Source: Pectinatus brassicae
GTDB lineage: Bacteria > Bacillota > Negativicutes > Selenomonadales > Selenomonadaceae
DNA length: 51,536 bases
Assembly (NCBI RefSeq): GCF_014201835.1
Contig: NZ_JACHFH010000019.1
Span: 1 to 51,536, forward strand
Reading direction: 5' to 3'
Shown one piece after another: positions 16,596 to 26,506 of the stretch. The stretch's first letter is position 1, and each line of letters starts with the position of its first letter. Under the pieces are notes generated by a model. It was not told where the DNA came from. It saw only the letters and a program-made list of their open reading frames with translations, and did not search any database. The position numbers and the translations under genes were made by a program.

Positions 16596-17917
16596 TCGTC
16601 ATCTTCCTTTCGTCCTTTCACAATTAAACGCAACGGTGTTCCTTCAAAACCAAAGCTTTCCCGTAATTTATTTTCGATAAAGCGGACATAGGAGAAATGC
16701 ATTAATTCAGGATCATTTACAAAAATTATAAATTTAGGCGGATGTACATCAGCCTGTGTCATGAAGTATATTTTTAGTGGTTTACCTTTATGTGATGGTG
16801 GCGGATTAACTGATAACGCATCTCTTATAAGTTCATTTAATACGCTGGTTTTAATACGCATATTTTGCTGCTCCGCAACATATTTTACAAGCTCCGGTAC
16901 ACGATGGATACGCTGCTTAGTAAGTGCTGAGATATAAATTATTGGCGCATATTGTAAAAATCCTAATTCATCACGAATATCATCAGTAAATTTAAGCGGT
17001 GTCTTAGAATCCTTTTCTATTAAATCCCATTTATTGACAACTATGATACATCCTTTGCCTGATTCATGAGCATAGCCGGCAATCTTCTTATCCTGCTCGG
17101 TAACGCCGTCAGGTGCACTAATTACCATTAATACTACGTCACTGCGATCAACTGCCCGCAACGAACGAATTACACTGTATCTTTCGATCGGCTCATCAAT
17201 TCTAGCCTTGCGGCGCATACCAGCCGTATCAATCAATGTATATTTTATATTATCTTTAGTAAAATGAGTATCAATAGCATCACGAGTAGTCCCCGGTATG
17301 TTGCTGACAATTACTCTGTCCTGTCCCAGCATTGCATTGACCAGTGATGATTTCCCTACATTTGGCCGACCGATTACAGCAATATGGATTTCATCAGGAT
17401 CTTCTTCAATAGCTTCAACATCCTTAAATGATTCCACTACTCTGTCAAGCAAATCACCTAAATTTAACGCATTAGATGCGCCTATTGGAGTTGGATCACC
17501 AAGTCCAAGATTGTAAAATTCATATACATCCATTTCCTGCTTAGGCGTATCAATTTTATTTACGGCTAAAATAACCGGTTTTCTGGTATTTCTCAGAATA
17601 CGGGCAATTTCATCATCGGTATTGGTTATACCAGCTCGTCCATCTGTTAAAAAGACAATAACATCTGCCTCCTCAATTGCCAGTTCAGCCTGGATACGCA
17701 TTGAAGCCAGCAATGAGTCCTGTCCCTCCAACTCAATCCCGCCTGTATCTATCATTGTAAATTGATGGTTAAGCCATTCCGCATCCATATATATACGGTC
17801 ACGTGTTACTCCTGGAAAATCCTCAACTATCGAAACACGTTTTTTCCCTATCTGATTAAATAGCGTGGATTTGCCCACATTAGGGCGTCCTACTATTGCT
17901 ACGATTGGTTTACTCAA
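16592..17917 (-). CDS. der: Ribosome assembly GTPase Der (EngA)
   Basis: A 441-residue double GTPase needed for 50S subunit maturation. Two G domains carry [12 protein letters not shown] near the N-terminus and [12 protein letters not shown] near residue 183, with DTGGIE and DTAGMRR switch motifs and NKID / NKWDL base-recognition motifs. A KH-like C-terminal domain follows. I place the start at the TTG at 17917 ([13 protein letters not shown]), which has AGGTG six bases before it and matches the family N-terminus; a GTG at 17926 would add three residues. Confidence 0.96.
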   Translation of the reverse strand: MSKPIVAIVGRPNVGKSTLFNQIGKKRVSIVEDFPGVTRDRIYMDAEWLNHQFTMIDTGGIELEGQDSLLASMRIQAELAIEEADVIVFLTDGRAGITNTDDEIARILRNTRKPVILAVNKIDTPKQEMDVYEFYNLGLGDPTPIGASNALNLGDLLDRVVESFKDVEAIEEDPDEIHIAVIGRPNVGKSSLVNAMLGQDRVIVSNIPGTTRDAIDTHFTKDNIKYTLIDTAGMRRKARIDEPIERYSVIRSLRAVDRSDVVLMVISAPDGVTEQDKKIAGYAHESGKGCIIVVNKWDLIEKDSKTPLKFTDDIRDELGFLQYAPIIYISALTKQRIHRVPELVKYVAEQQNMRIKTSVLNELIRDALSVNPPPSHKGKPLKIYFMTQADVHPPKFIIFVNDPELMHFSYVRFIENKLRESFGFEGTPLRLIVKGRKEDDE

Positions 17918-17945
17918 ATCAAGCACCTGCCTTTAATATAATAAC

Positions 17946-19328
17946 TTATTTTGTATAGCCCGCATTACTCTGCCATGTATATAAAGCTCGTTTACGCCTA
18001 TCTTCCACTTCATGCCACTTTGTAAACAAATTATATACTGACCTGGCATCCGCTGCTACTTTTATTTTTTTTGTATAATTTTTTTGTAAATCTTCTAATG
18101 AATAATCATCAAGAAAAACATCCTCGCCATCTCTAAGAGCTGCTGCCGGAATAATCACTCCATCACAATTTCCCGTTTGGTTTTGGAGATTTTTTAAAAT
18201 ATCCTGTCCGGTTAATAACCCAGTCACAGTAATTTCACTGCCAAAGAAATCATTATTAACAGCTAATACCGTGATAGACAAATTGTCAATTAGCACTTTA
18301 GAAAATAAATCTGTGAATATCGGCGCTGCTGATTTACCACAAATTACTGTCAAATGTAATTTTTCACTATAGCCATTTTTCACATTACTGCTTTCCGACA
18401 CAACTTGCTGCCATTCCTCAATGAAATTACGACTTAGGCCAATCCCATTATCAAGTTGGGGAAAGCCGTCATAATACTCACTTATCGGCAATGGTTGCTG
18501 CGCTGTAAGATAAAACTCGTCACTCAAATACACAAAGGTTACTTCTTTTTCCTGACGAAATCTTTCTTGGTACTGCTCAACCTGTTTTATCACGGCTAAA
18601 GCCTTTTCCTTATCAAACATTTTTAAGGGAAAGCAATTATCACGAAATCTTGTTAAGCCTACCGGTACAATAGCAATACTTAACGTTCCTGCACGTTTTG
18701 CTAAATCATCAATAGTTTTTGTCAGTTCTGCTCCATCATTAAGTCCCGGACATAATACTATCTGTGTGTGGTATTGTATATCCATAGCATCAATAATATC
18801 AAGCTGCGTATTCACTTCAGCCGCCCGCTTGCTGTTCATTAGCTGGCAGCGAAGTTCCGGATTAGTCGTATGAATAGACAAATATAATGGGGATAAATGA
18901 AGTTTTTCTATACGAGTAAAGTCATTACGGCTCATATTCGTCATTGTTACAAAATTACCGTATAAAAACGACATACGATAATCATCATCTTTTACTGATA
19001 AGCTTGCCCGCATTCCCGGTGCTATTTGATCAACAAAACAAAAACAGCATTTATTGCCGCAGCGCCTGATTCCGTCAAATACCGCTGTTTCAAATTCTAC
19101 GCCTAGTTCTTCATCATAATCTTTGTCAAATTCTATTATTTCCTGACTGCCGTCGGCATGCTCAATCAGTAGTTCTATTTCCTCTTCGGCAAAAGCAAAA
19201 CTTAAATCTATTATATCGGTTAAATTCTGCCCGTTAATTGCCATTACAGCATCTCCCGGCACTAAACCTATCTCTTCAGCTAAGCTTCCTTCATTTATTT
19301 TAGTTATTTTACCTTTGTGTGACATCAT
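17946..19328 (-). CDS. PDZ / radical-SAM-like / DUF512 protein
   Basis: A 460-residue protein with an N-terminal PDZ domain (about 3-60; GSLAEEIGLVPGDAVMAING), a CxxxCxxC cluster (Cys90, Cys94, Cys97) followed by a radical-SAM-like core (FVDQIAPGMRASLSVKDDDYRMSF, split here by family order; LSIHTTNPELR), and a C-terminal DUF512 region (about 280-450; FYLTAQQPLP, then DDYSLEDL near the end). Such proteins are widespread in Firmicutes and cyanobacteria, and the chemical reaction is unknown. The gene lies between rpsA and der on the same strand. GGGAG precedes the paired ATG codons at 19328 and 19325; the second has better spacing. Confidence 0.88.
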   Translation of the reverse strand: MMSHKGKITKINEGSLAEEIGLVPGDAVMAINGQNLTDIIDLSFAFAEEEIELLIEHADGSQEIIEFDKDYDEELGVEFETAVFDGIRRCGNKCCFCFVDQIAPGMRASLSVKDDDYRMSFLYGNFVTMTNMSRNDFTRIEKLHLSPLYLSIHTTNPELRCQLMNSKRAAEVNTQLDIIDAMDIQYHTQIVLCPGLNDGAELTKTIDDLAKRAGTLSIAIVPVGLTRFRDNCFPLKMFDKEKALAVIKQVEQYQERFRQEKEVTFVYLSDEFYLTAQQPLPISEYYDGFPQLDNGIGLSRNFIEEWQQVVSESSNVKNGYSEKLHLTVICGKSAAPIFTDLFSKVLIDNLSITVLAVNNDFFGSEITVTGLLTGQDILKNLQNQTGNCDGVIIPAAALRDGEDVFLDDYSLEDLQKNYTKKIKVAADARSVYNLFTKWHEVEDRRKRALYTWQSNAGYTK

Positions 19329-19480
19329 CTGACTCCCTTAAAGATACTACAGCAACATTACTATATTTATCTATTTTACCATAAAGTACTTTTCCAGTAC
19401 ACAGTTATGGATAGACTTTACGGCTGGAATTATTTTTTCTATACAAATTCCCTAAATCATTAAACTTATAATTAACGACC

Positions 19481-19516
19481 AAAAAGGAGCAATGTCAAAT
19501 GGCATCACTCCTTTTT
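19481..19516 (-). terminator. Terminator after rpsA
   Basis: AAAAAGGAG (19481-19489) and CTCCTTTTT (19508-19516) form a stem with an internal mismatch and a T tail on the minus strand, about 90 bp after the rpsA stop. The 274-bp gap holds no ORF; the remainder presumably carries the promoter of the DUF512 gene. Confidence 0.65.
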
Positions 19517-19602
19517 ATCATAAAACATTTTAATTTTTATAATACTACAGATAAATACATTTTAAAATTTCGGCTATATTTTTTCGAAGCATTGCACATG
19601 AA

Positions 19603-20754
19603 TTATTCTACAATATTATCTGCTATTGTAGCAGGTTTTTCATCTGCTGCCTGTTTTTCCTGATACTCTTCAAACTCAGCTTTATCCGCATCCTGTTTTA
19701 CACGAATTACGCTAAGTGCAATTCTTTTATGTTCTTTATCAATATGGATAATTTTTACTTTTATTTCTTCGCCAACTTTTACTACTTCATCAGCTTTGGT
19801 AATATGTTTTTCCGACAGTTCACGCATACGAATCAAACCATCGAGACCATCTTCCAGCTGCATAAATGCGCCGAAATCAGTTAATTTTACAACTTTACCC
19901 ACTACCTGGCTGCCCACTGCATATTTATCTATTTTAGCAAACCACGGATCCTGTACAGTGTCTTTAATACTCAAGGAAATTCGTTTAGTTTCCGGATCAT
20001 AGGATTTAACTAAAACTTCCACTTCTTCACCAACACTGATGATATCAGATGGATGTTTTACATGTTCCCACGATAAATCAGAAATATGCACTAAACCATC
20101 CATGCCGCCAAGATCAATAAAGGCACCATAATCAACAACGCGTTTTACCTGACCTTTAACAATCTTTCCTTCTTCTAATGTTTCTAAAAGTTCAGCTTGT
20201 TTTTCAGCCCGTTTTGCTTCCAATAATACACGATGTGAGAAAATGAGGCGCTGTTTTTTGCTGTCAAGTTCAATTATACGCGCATCTAATTCCTTACCAA
20301 CATAGCTGGAAAGATCACGAATGAAATGAAGTTCAATTTGTGAAGCTGGCAGAAAACCTCTTAAGCCAACAAATGAAACTAAAAGACCGCCTTTTATTAA
20401 TTTAGTAACCTTAATAGTTACAGTTTTCTTTTCATCAAATACTTTTTGTGCTTCTACCCATGCAGTCATTTCATCAGCACGACGTTTTGATAAAACCATG
20501 CCATTTTCGCCGCCAATATATACGATGTATACATCAATAACGTCACCGACACTTACAACGTCAGCTGCATTTTCTGGTGCAGGAAATGCTAATTCTCTAG
20601 TAGAAATTGGAATTTCCTGTTTATAACCGATATCCACATAAGCAGTATCACGGTCCACCTGTATTACTGTTCCCTGTATTATTTCATTTTCGACAAAGTC
20701 CTTCATTATTCCCTGGTCTAATAAACTTTGCATATCTTGTTCATGTTCTTGCAC
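19603..20754 (-). CDS. rpsA: Ribosomal protein S1-like, four S1 domains
   Basis: A 383-residue RNA-binding protein with four S1 (OB-fold) domains at about 25-91, 111-176, 197-264 and 281-350. The third and fourth are the most canonical (VKGQVKRVVDYGAFIDLGG; VGKVVKLTDFGAFMQL). This is the short Firmicute type of S1 (as in Bacillus YpfD), with a role in translation or RNA metabolism. The GTG start at 20754 has GGGAGG ten bases before it. The coding start overlaps the end of ispH by 37 bases. In some Firmicutes the two are fused in one protein, so the overlap looks like a step of that arrangement. Confidence 0.93.
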   Translation of the reverse strand: MQEHEQDMQSLLDQGIMKDFVENEIIQGTVIQVDRDTAYVDIGYKQEIPISTRELAFPAPENAADVVSVGDVIDVYIVYIGGENGMVLSKRRADEMTAWVEAQKVFDEKKTVTIKVTKLIKGGLLVSFVGLRGFLPASQIELHFIRDLSSYVGKELDARIIELDSKKQRLIFSHRVLLEAKRAEKQAELLETLEEGKIVKGQVKRVVDYGAFIDLGGMDGLVHISDLSWEHVKHPSDIISVGEEVEVLVKSYDPETKRISLSIKDTVQDPWFAKIDKYAVGSQVVGKVVKLTDFGAFMQLEDGLDGLIRMRELSEKHITKADEVVKVGEEIKVKIIHIDKEHKRIALSVIRVKQDADKAEFEEYQEKQAADEKPATIADNIVE

Positions 20755-21566
20755 TTTGTATATACCTCCCTGATGAGCCAGTCAGGCGTCGAAGCCCCTG
20801 CCGTCACACCAATTTTTTCTATATTATGGAACCAGTTAGCATCCAATTCATCAGCTGTTTCAATATGATAGGTCAAACACTGCTTAGAACACAAATCGGC
20901 CAGCCGTGTAGTATTAGCACTATTTTTGCCGCCGATAACCAGCATCATATCTACCTCAGAGGCTAAATCAGCAGCAGCCTGTTGCCGTTGTTCAGTGGCA
21001 TTGCATATAGTACGCAATACTTTTATATTATTAGATTTATCAATTAAGATTTCTACTAACTGCTTAAATTTTATTCGCGAAAAAGTTGTTTGAGCCACTA
21101 CTCCTAATTTAGGAACATATTTTATCTGTCTGGCCTGCTCTTCATCTTCAACTACAATCGCATTTTCTCCTGCCCATTCAAAAATACTCTTTACTTCCGG
21201 ATGCTTCTTTTCACCGATGATTATCACTACATAACCTTCAGCTGCCAAATTCTTGGCTGACATCTGGGCTTTTTTGACATGTGGACAGGTAGCATCAAGA
21301 ACAGTAAGACCTTTAGCTTCAGCTTTTTTATAAATATTGGGGCCAACACCATGCGAACGAATAATAACAGTACCCTTATTAATCTCATCAAGAGTATCTA
21401 TCATTTTTATCCCTTCAGCATCGAGCTGCGCAACCATTTGCGGATTATGGATTATCGGGCCCAGGGTAGCTACAAAACTATCCTTACCAGCCTGCTCGCG
21501 GGCAAGCTTTATGGCTCTTTTCACACCATAACAAAACCCTAAATATTCTGCTAATATTACATTCAT
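20718..21566 (-). CDS. ispH: 4-hydroxy-3-methylbut-2-enyl diphosphate reductase
   Basis: A 282-residue iron-sulfur enzyme of the last step of the MEP isoprenoid pathway, giving IPP and DMAPP. The three cluster cysteines are Cys12 (LGFCYGVKRA), the Cys in DATCPHVKKAQ and the Cys in ICNATEQRQQA. IRSHGVGP and GASTPDWLIREV are also typical. The length is normal. The gene precedes rpsA with overlapping frames and follows plsC. Confidence 0.97.
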   Translation of the reverse strand: MNVILAEYLGFCYGVKRAIKLAREQAGKDSFVATLGPIIHNPQMVAQLDAEGIKMIDTLDEINKGTVIIRSHGVGPNIYKKAEAKGLTVLDATCPHVKKAQMSAKNLAAEGYVVIIIGEKKHPEVKSIFEWAGENAIVVEDEEQARQIKYVPKLGVVAQTTFSRIKFKQLVEILIDKSNNIKVLRTICNATEQRQQAAADLASEVDMMLVIGGKNSANTTRLADLCSKQCLTYHIETADELDANWFHNIEKIGVTAGASTPDWLIREVYTKCKNMNKICKVY

Positions 21567-21616
21567 CTTATCACCATCATTATCGCTATCTTTTCTAGTA
21601 TAACATAAATTTTTCC

Positions 21617-22222
21617 CTATGTCTTGTCAGAATTTATCAAATTCTGAATTTGTTGCATAATTTTGTCAGTAAACTCCTGCAATTGGGCTTTATCAACTTT
21701 ATCACCGGTATAATACAGTGGCTGACCATAAATCACTTTTATTACAGGAAAAAAACTTCCCAGCTTAAATATTTTATTTGTATTAATCACCGCTGTTGGA
21801 ATTACCGGCACCTGTGTCTTTGCAGCAATTAAGGCTACCCCAGTAGCTGCCTGCTGCATTTTTCCATCCTTACTGCGATGGCCTTCAGGAAAAACGCCCA
21901 TGCACTCACCGCCCTTTAAACGGTTAATAGCAGTCTTTATTGCCGTTTTATCAAAAGCTCCCCGGCGCACTGGAAAAGAATATAAATTCTTTAAAGCCAT
22001 CCCTAAAACAGGCACATTAAATAATTCCTGTTTTGCCATATAACCAACCGGCCGTTTTAAAAAACAGCTTATAAGCATTGGATCCCAATTGCTTAAATGA
22101 TTAGCTGCTATTATAAGTCCACCATCATACGGCACCTCTTGTGCATTATAGGATTTAGCGGAAAAAAACACTTTATATATTATATAGAAAAACCTATGTA
22201 AGAATCTATAGCCAAAATTCAA
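21617..22222 (-). CDS. plsC: 1-acyl-sn-glycerol-3-phosphate acyltransferase
   Basis: A 201-residue membrane-associated acyltransferase that makes phosphatidic acid. The catalytic motif is NHLSNWDP (HX4D) near residue 37 and the substrate motif is FPEGHRSKDG near residue 115; GYMAKQELF and PVIPTAV are typical as well. It starts with TTG at 22222 after a GGGGA-type ribosome site. Gene order cmk-plsC-ispH-rpsA is common in Firmicutes. Confidence 0.94.
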   Translation of the reverse strand: MNFGYRFLHRFFYIIYKVFFSAKSYNAQEVPYDGGLIIAANHLSNWDPMLISCFLKRPVGYMAKQELFNVPVLGMALKNLYSFPVRRGAFDKTAIKTAINRLKGGECMGVFPEGHRSKDGKMQQAATGVALIAAKTQVPVIPTAVINTNKIFKLGSFFPVIKVIYGQPLYYTGDKVDKAQLQEFTDKIMQQIQNLINSDKT

Positions 22223-22276
22223 TCTTATTTCCCCTATCTGCCAGCTGCTGATTAAGTATTATCATAATAATAACAC

Positions 22277-22939
22277 TTAATTCTTTGCCATTGATAATAT
22301 TTTCTGCACAACTTCATCTATATTCATAGCTGTAGTATCAAGCAGTACAGCATCTTTGGTCTGTACCAGCGGCGATATTTTTCGCTGCATATCGGCCCTA
22401 TCACGTGCTGCAATATCAGTTTTCAATTCATTTAAAGCGACAGCATAACCTTTATTTTTCATTTCCTTGAAACGACGCTGGGCACGTTCTTCCACCGATG
22501 CTGTCAAAAATATTTTCAAATCAGCATTAGGCAAAACATTGCTGGCGATATCACGCCCATCCATCACCACTGCACCATCTTTTGCCATTTTACGCTGTAA
22601 GTCAACCAGTTTCTCTCGTACCTGTCCGATACTGGCCACCTGTGACACCAGTTTATTGACTGCTGGTATTTTTAACTGATCTGTAATGTCCTGCCCGTTT
22701 ACTTCGACCTTAGTTTTTTCTTCAATATATGATAGCCTGACATCTATATCGTTAATTGATGCTGTAATAAACTCATTTGTTACATTTTCGGCTGTTGTTT
22801 CCTGCAATATTTTCCAAGCTACAGCCCGATACATTGCACCAGTGTCAATATATACATACTTTAATTGTGCCGCTACCAGCTGTGCAACTGTGCTTTTGCC
22901 TGCACCGGCAGGTCCATCAATAGCAATTACTTTTTTCAT
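22277..22939 (-). CDS. cmk: Cytidylate kinase
   Basis: A 220-residue kinase that phosphorylates CMP and dCMP. P-loop GPAGAGKSTVAQ near the start, the YIDTGAMYRAVAW segment, VVMDGRDIASNVLP and AQRRFKEM are diagnostic. I use the ATG at 22939 (MKKVIAIDGPAGAGKST fits the family); an in-frame TTG at 22957 would add six residues. It follows aroA by 21 bp. Confidence 0.95.
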   Translation of the reverse strand: MKKVIAIDGPAGAGKSTVAQLVAAQLKYVYIDTGAMYRAVAWKILQETTAENVTNEFITASINDIDVRLSYIEEKTKVEVNGQDITDQLKIPAVNKLVSQVASIGQVREKLVDLQRKMAKDGAVVMDGRDIASNVLPNADLKIFLTASVEERAQRRFKEMKNKGYAVALNELKTDIAARDRADMQRKISPLVQTKDAVLLDTTAMNIDEVVQKILSMAKN

Positions 22940-22960
22940 AAATTGATATTCACCCAAAAT

Positions 22961-24256
22961 TTATTTTTTTAAATTATCTAATGTAGCATAAAATTCCGGA
23001 TAAGAAATATTAACACATTGTGCCTGCTTAATATTTATTCCGGCACCAGCAGCACCAGCTACTGCCAACGACATGGCGATTCTATGATCGTCACAGGAAT
23101 CACAGCTGGCATTTTTAAAGGTATTATTGCCGGTAATAATAAGACCATCTTCTTTTTCAACTATCCCCGCAGTAAATTTACTAAATTCATTATAAATTAC
23201 CTTTAAGCGATCACTTTCCTTAACACGCAGTTCCTGTGCTCCGCTTATTGTAGTAACACCATCTGCTACTGCCGCAGCAACAGCAATTACTGGAATTTCA
23301 TCAACAAGACGCGGTATTATCTCTGCCTCTATCTGTGTTCCGTGCAGCTTAGCATAACGAACATGTAAATCAGCAACTGGTTCCCCACTGGCTGTACGTT
23401 CATTTACAAGCCCGATATCTGCCCCCATATCTTTAAGCACATCAATTATTCCGGTGCGTGTAGGATTCATACCTACATTTTTTATAAAAATATCACTGTC
23501 TTTTATAATTGATGCTGCTACCAGCCAATATGCTGCTGAACTTATATCGCCTGGTATTTCTATAGAGTCAGGCGCTGTCAGCTTTTCTGCTGGCCGTATT
23601 TTTATAATATTATCAAGTACTTCAATATCCGCACCAAAAGCCTTTAACATTCTTTCTGTATGGTCACGTGATGGATAAGTTTCGATAATGGTTGTCGTAT
23701 CTTTAGCGAATAAGCCTGCCAATAAAACTGCTGATTTAACCTGAGCGCTGGCCATAGGCATTTTATAAGTTATTGCTTGTAAATCATCGCTTTGTGGCAC
23801 AATAGTTATTGGCAGCAATGTATTTTTATTTCTGCCGACAATCTGCGCTCCCATTTGCATAAGCGGCAAAATGACCCGTCCCATAGGGCGGCGGCTTAAA
23901 GAATCATCCCCACAAAATGTCGTTACGAATTTCTGTCCAGCTAATATTCCCATCATCAACCGCAAAGTAGTCCCTGAGTTACCAGCATCAATAATTTTCT
24001 GTGGTTCTTTTAAACCATGCAGTCCGTTACCGCAAACAACAATATCTGTGCCATTGTCCTTTATATCAATTCCCAAAGACTGCATACATTTCACGGTAGA
24101 CATACAATCCTGTGCCCGCAAAAAATTAACAATACGAACAGGCGTATTGCATAGTCCAGCAAACATAACACTGCGGTGTGATATTGATTTATCGCCAGGA
24201 ATTGTCACTTCACCATGTAGTCCCGTATTTACTGCTTCAATTATCTTATCTGCCAT
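22961..24256 (-). CDS. aroA: 3-phosphoshikimate 1-carboxyvinyltransferase (EPSP synthase)
   Basis: A 431-residue enzyme of aromatic amino acid synthesis that joins shikimate-3-phosphate and PEP. Diagnostic motifs are PGDKSISHRSVM, DAGNSGTTLRLMMG, DDSLSRRPMGRV, the PMASAQVKSAVLLAGL segment, and RLVDEIPVIAVAAA followed by ELRVKESDRL. The length is normal. GGGG lies before the ATG at 24256. The 148-bp gap upstream of it contains no ORF or clear hairpin and may hold a promoter. Confidence 0.97.
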   Translation of the reverse strand: MADKIIEAVNTGLHGEVTIPGDKSISHRSVMFAGLCNTPVRIVNFLRAQDCMSTVKCMQSLGIDIKDNGTDIVVCGNGLHGLKEPQKIIDAGNSGTTLRLMMGILAGQKFVTTFCGDDSLSRRPMGRVILPLMQMGAQIVGRNKNTLLPITIVPQSDDLQAITYKMPMASAQVKSAVLLAGLFAKDTTTIIETYPSRDHTERMLKAFGADIEVLDNIIKIRPAEKLTAPDSIEIPGDISSAAYWLVAASIIKDSDIFIKNVGMNPTRTGIIDVLKDMGADIGLVNERTASGEPVADLHVRYAKLHGTQIEAEIIPRLVDEIPVIAVAAAVADGVTTISGAQELRVKESDRLKVIYNEFSKFTAGIVEKEDGLIITGNNTFKNASCDSCDDHRIAMSLAVAGAAGAGINIKQAQCVNISYPEFYATLDNLKK

Positions 24257-24404
24257 TTATTCGTCCCCTTCAAGATTATAAGCCAATTCCCGTCATTTAT
24301 GTGCATATTTTATAATCATATATTTATATTTCTAGTACTTGATATTAATTCTATTAATTGTAATTTTTTCCTGCAAATATTAGGATTATATTTACTTTCT
24401 TTTA

Positions 24405-25643
24405 TTATTCCTGTGTTACCGCCATTGCTGCTACATATCCCATAGAAAATGCTGCCTGTAGATTAAAGCCGCCTGTATATCCATCAACATCAATAATTTC
24501 TCCCGCAAAATACAGATTGTCGATTAATTTAGACTGCATTGTCTTAGGATTTAATTCCTTAACATTCACACCACCACAAGTGACAATAGCTTCAGCCAAT
24601 GGTCGTGTTTTCGTTACGTCTACAGGTAAATTGCGCAATATTTCCACAAGCTGCATACGCTCTTTTTTTGTAAAATCATTAACCTGTTTATTTCCGTCAA
24701 TATAGGCTAAATCAAGAATTATTGGTATCATTTTATGCGGCAGCAAATCCACCATAGCATTTTTTATCTGCTTTTTTGTATATTTAATGAAGTCCCGCTG
24801 TATTCTTGCATCAATTTGTTCCGGCGTAAGTGCTGGTTTTAAATTAATTGACAAATATACATCTTTATTTTTTTTCAAGGCCATAGCAATCTTCCGACTG
24901 ACAGATAATATCAGCGGCCCGGTTACACCAAAATGGGTAAACATCATTTCACCAAATACATCCTCGGATTTTTTATTGTCAATAAAGACCGTAAGCCTTA
25001 CATTGCGCAAGGATAACCCCTGTAAAGTCTTTACCCAAGGGATGTCACTTTCTAATGGAACAAGTGACGGCGTTAAATCTTTTATTGTATGCCCGGCTTG
25101 CTGGGCCAATACAAAACCTGAGCCGTCGGAACCCGTTAGTGGATAGCTGGCCCCACCAGCCGTCATTATAACAGCATCTGCCTGTAAAATTTCATTATGA
25201 ATGGTCTGAATGCCTGTAAGCTTCGCATCTTTTATAATGAGCTTTGTTACTTTGGTATTTAATCTTAAATTTACATCTAACTCATAAAGCTTTTCTTTTA
25301 ATCTATCGACTACATCAACAGCACTATCACTTTGTGGAAATACACGTCCACCACGCTCTACCTTAGTTGGTACACCAATATTATTAAAAAGCTCTACTGT
25401 TTCTTCATTGAAGAAACTATCAAAAGCACTATATAAAAATTTACCATTACCTGGTATATTTTTTATAAAAGTATTTTTATCAGCTGTATTGGTTATATTA
25501 CAGCGGCCCTTCCCCGTAATCATCAATTTCCTGCCGATACGGTCTTTTTGCTCAAGCAGCGTAACCTTTGCTCCATTTTGTGCAGCTGTGATGGCAGCAA
25601 TAAGTCCCGCAGCACCTGCACCAACTATTATTATATTTTTCAT
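24405..25643 (-). CDS. NAD(P)/FAD-dependent flavoprotein, HI0933/BaiN family
   Basis: A 412-residue flavoprotein. The N-terminal dinucleotide fold is VGAGAAGLIAAITAAQNGAK followed by the acidic end LLEQ, and then GKGRCNITNT, the family signature. VIMTAGGASYPLTGSDGSG and GGVNVKELNPKTMQS plus GGFNLQAAFSMGYVAA near the end match HI0933/YhiN-type proteins. In gut Clostridia a member (BaiN) acts on bile acids, but most members have unknown substrates, so the annotation should stay general. It starts two bases after the rluB stop. Confidence 0.92.
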   Translation of the reverse strand: MKNIIIVGAGAAGLIAAITAAQNGAKVTLLEQKDRIGRKLMITGKGRCNITNTADKNTFIKNIPGNGKFLYSAFDSFFNEETVELFNNIGVPTKVERGGRVFPQSDSAVDVVDRLKEKLYELDVNLRLNTKVTKLIIKDAKLTGIQTIHNEILQADAVIMTAGGASYPLTGSDGSGFVLAQQAGHTIKDLTPSLVPLESDIPWVKTLQGLSLRNVRLTVFIDNKKSEDVFGEMMFTHFGVTGPLILSVSRKIAMALKKNKDVYLSINLKPALTPEQIDARIQRDFIKYTKKQIKNAMVDLLPHKMIPIILDLAYIDGNKQVNDFTKKERMQLVEILRNLPVDVTKTRPLAEAIVTCGGVNVKELNPKTMQSKLIDNLYFAGEIIDVDGYTGGFNLQAAFSMGYVAAMAVTQE

Positions 25644-25645
25644 AA

Positions 25646-26374
25646 TTAATTATCTGCCAAATAAACCGACAGACGTTCCAATTCCTCCTGGGTTAACATA
25701 CGATATTTGCCTCGTTTTAAATCATGCAGTGTCAGACCGGCAAAACTAACACGTTTAAGCGCTAAAACATCATGACCGATTGCTTCAAACATACGTCTTA
25801 CCTGACGATTACGGCCTTCATGAATTGTTATAGAAATCTTTGCCTGATTAAATTCATCGTCATACGATAATTTTTCTACAACAGCCGGTGCTGTCATTCC
25901 TTCAGATAATTGTATACCCTGGCGCAGTGCACACAATTCATCATTGGACAATTTACCGGCAACACGTGCAATATAAGTTTTTTCCACCTTAAATTTAGGG
26001 TGAAGTACATTTTGCATTAATGTACCGTCATTTGTCATCAACAATAGACCTTCAGTATTGTTATCAAGCCGTCCGATAGGAAAAATACGCTGTCCAATAT
26101 CCGTAACCAAAGCCATTATTGTTTTTCGATTCTGTTCATCTTTTACCGTCGAAATATAACCTTTAGGCTTATTCAGCATAATATATATTTTTTCATCGCA
26201 TTTTTTTATTATTTTGCCATCATACTTTACAACATCACTAACAGGATTTATTTTAATTCCCTGCGTCGTTATTACATCATCATTTACACTTATTCTGCCA
26301 TCAGCAATAAGTTTTTCTGCTGCCCGCCGTGATGCAATACCGCAATCTGCAATAAACTTTTGTAATCGTTCCAA
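25646..26374 (-). CDS. rluB: 23S rRNA pseudouridine synthase, RluB/RsuA family
   Basis: A 242-residue pseudouridine synthase. An N-terminal S4 RNA-binding domain (1-60; MERLQKFIADCGIASRRAAE) is followed by the catalytic domain with GRLDNNTEGLLLMTNDG (catalytic Asp) and EGRNRQVRRMFEAIGH. RluB, modifying 23S rRNA near position 2605, is most likely in a Firmicute; the paralogues RsuA and RluE cannot be excluded. The start is TTG at 26374 with GGAGG seven bases upstream. It is the first gene of the housekeeping block. Confidence 0.92.
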   Translation of the reverse strand: MERLQKFIADCGIASRRAAEKLIADGRISVNDDVITTQGIKINPVSDVVKYDGKIIKKCDEKIYIMLNKPKGYISTVKDEQNRKTIMALVTDIGQRIFPIGRLDNNTEGLLLMTNDGTLMQNVLHPKFKVEKTYIARVAGKLSNDELCALRQGIQLSEGMTAPAVVEKLSYDDEFNQAKISITIHEGRNRQVRRMFEAIGHDVLALKRVSFAGLTLHDLKRGKYRMLTQEELERLSVYLADN

Positions 26375-26457
26375 AATTATCCTCCGCCCAGTTTAATATA
26401 ATATTATTTATTCTAACTTATATAGACAAAACTGACAAGCACAATTATTATTTTTAA

Positions 26458-26499
26458 CAAAAAAGCCATCGTCGCAGATAATATCTCTGTACAATGGCT
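26458..26499 (-). terminator. Terminator at the end of the flagellar/chemotaxis cluster
   Basis: On the minus strand AGCCATTGT (26499-26491) pairs with ACGATGGCT (26472-26464), followed by TTTTTTGTT. It lies just after the stop of the SwrB-like gene and separates the fla/che cluster from rluB. Confidence 0.75.
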
Positions 26500-26506
26500 G
26501 TATTTT

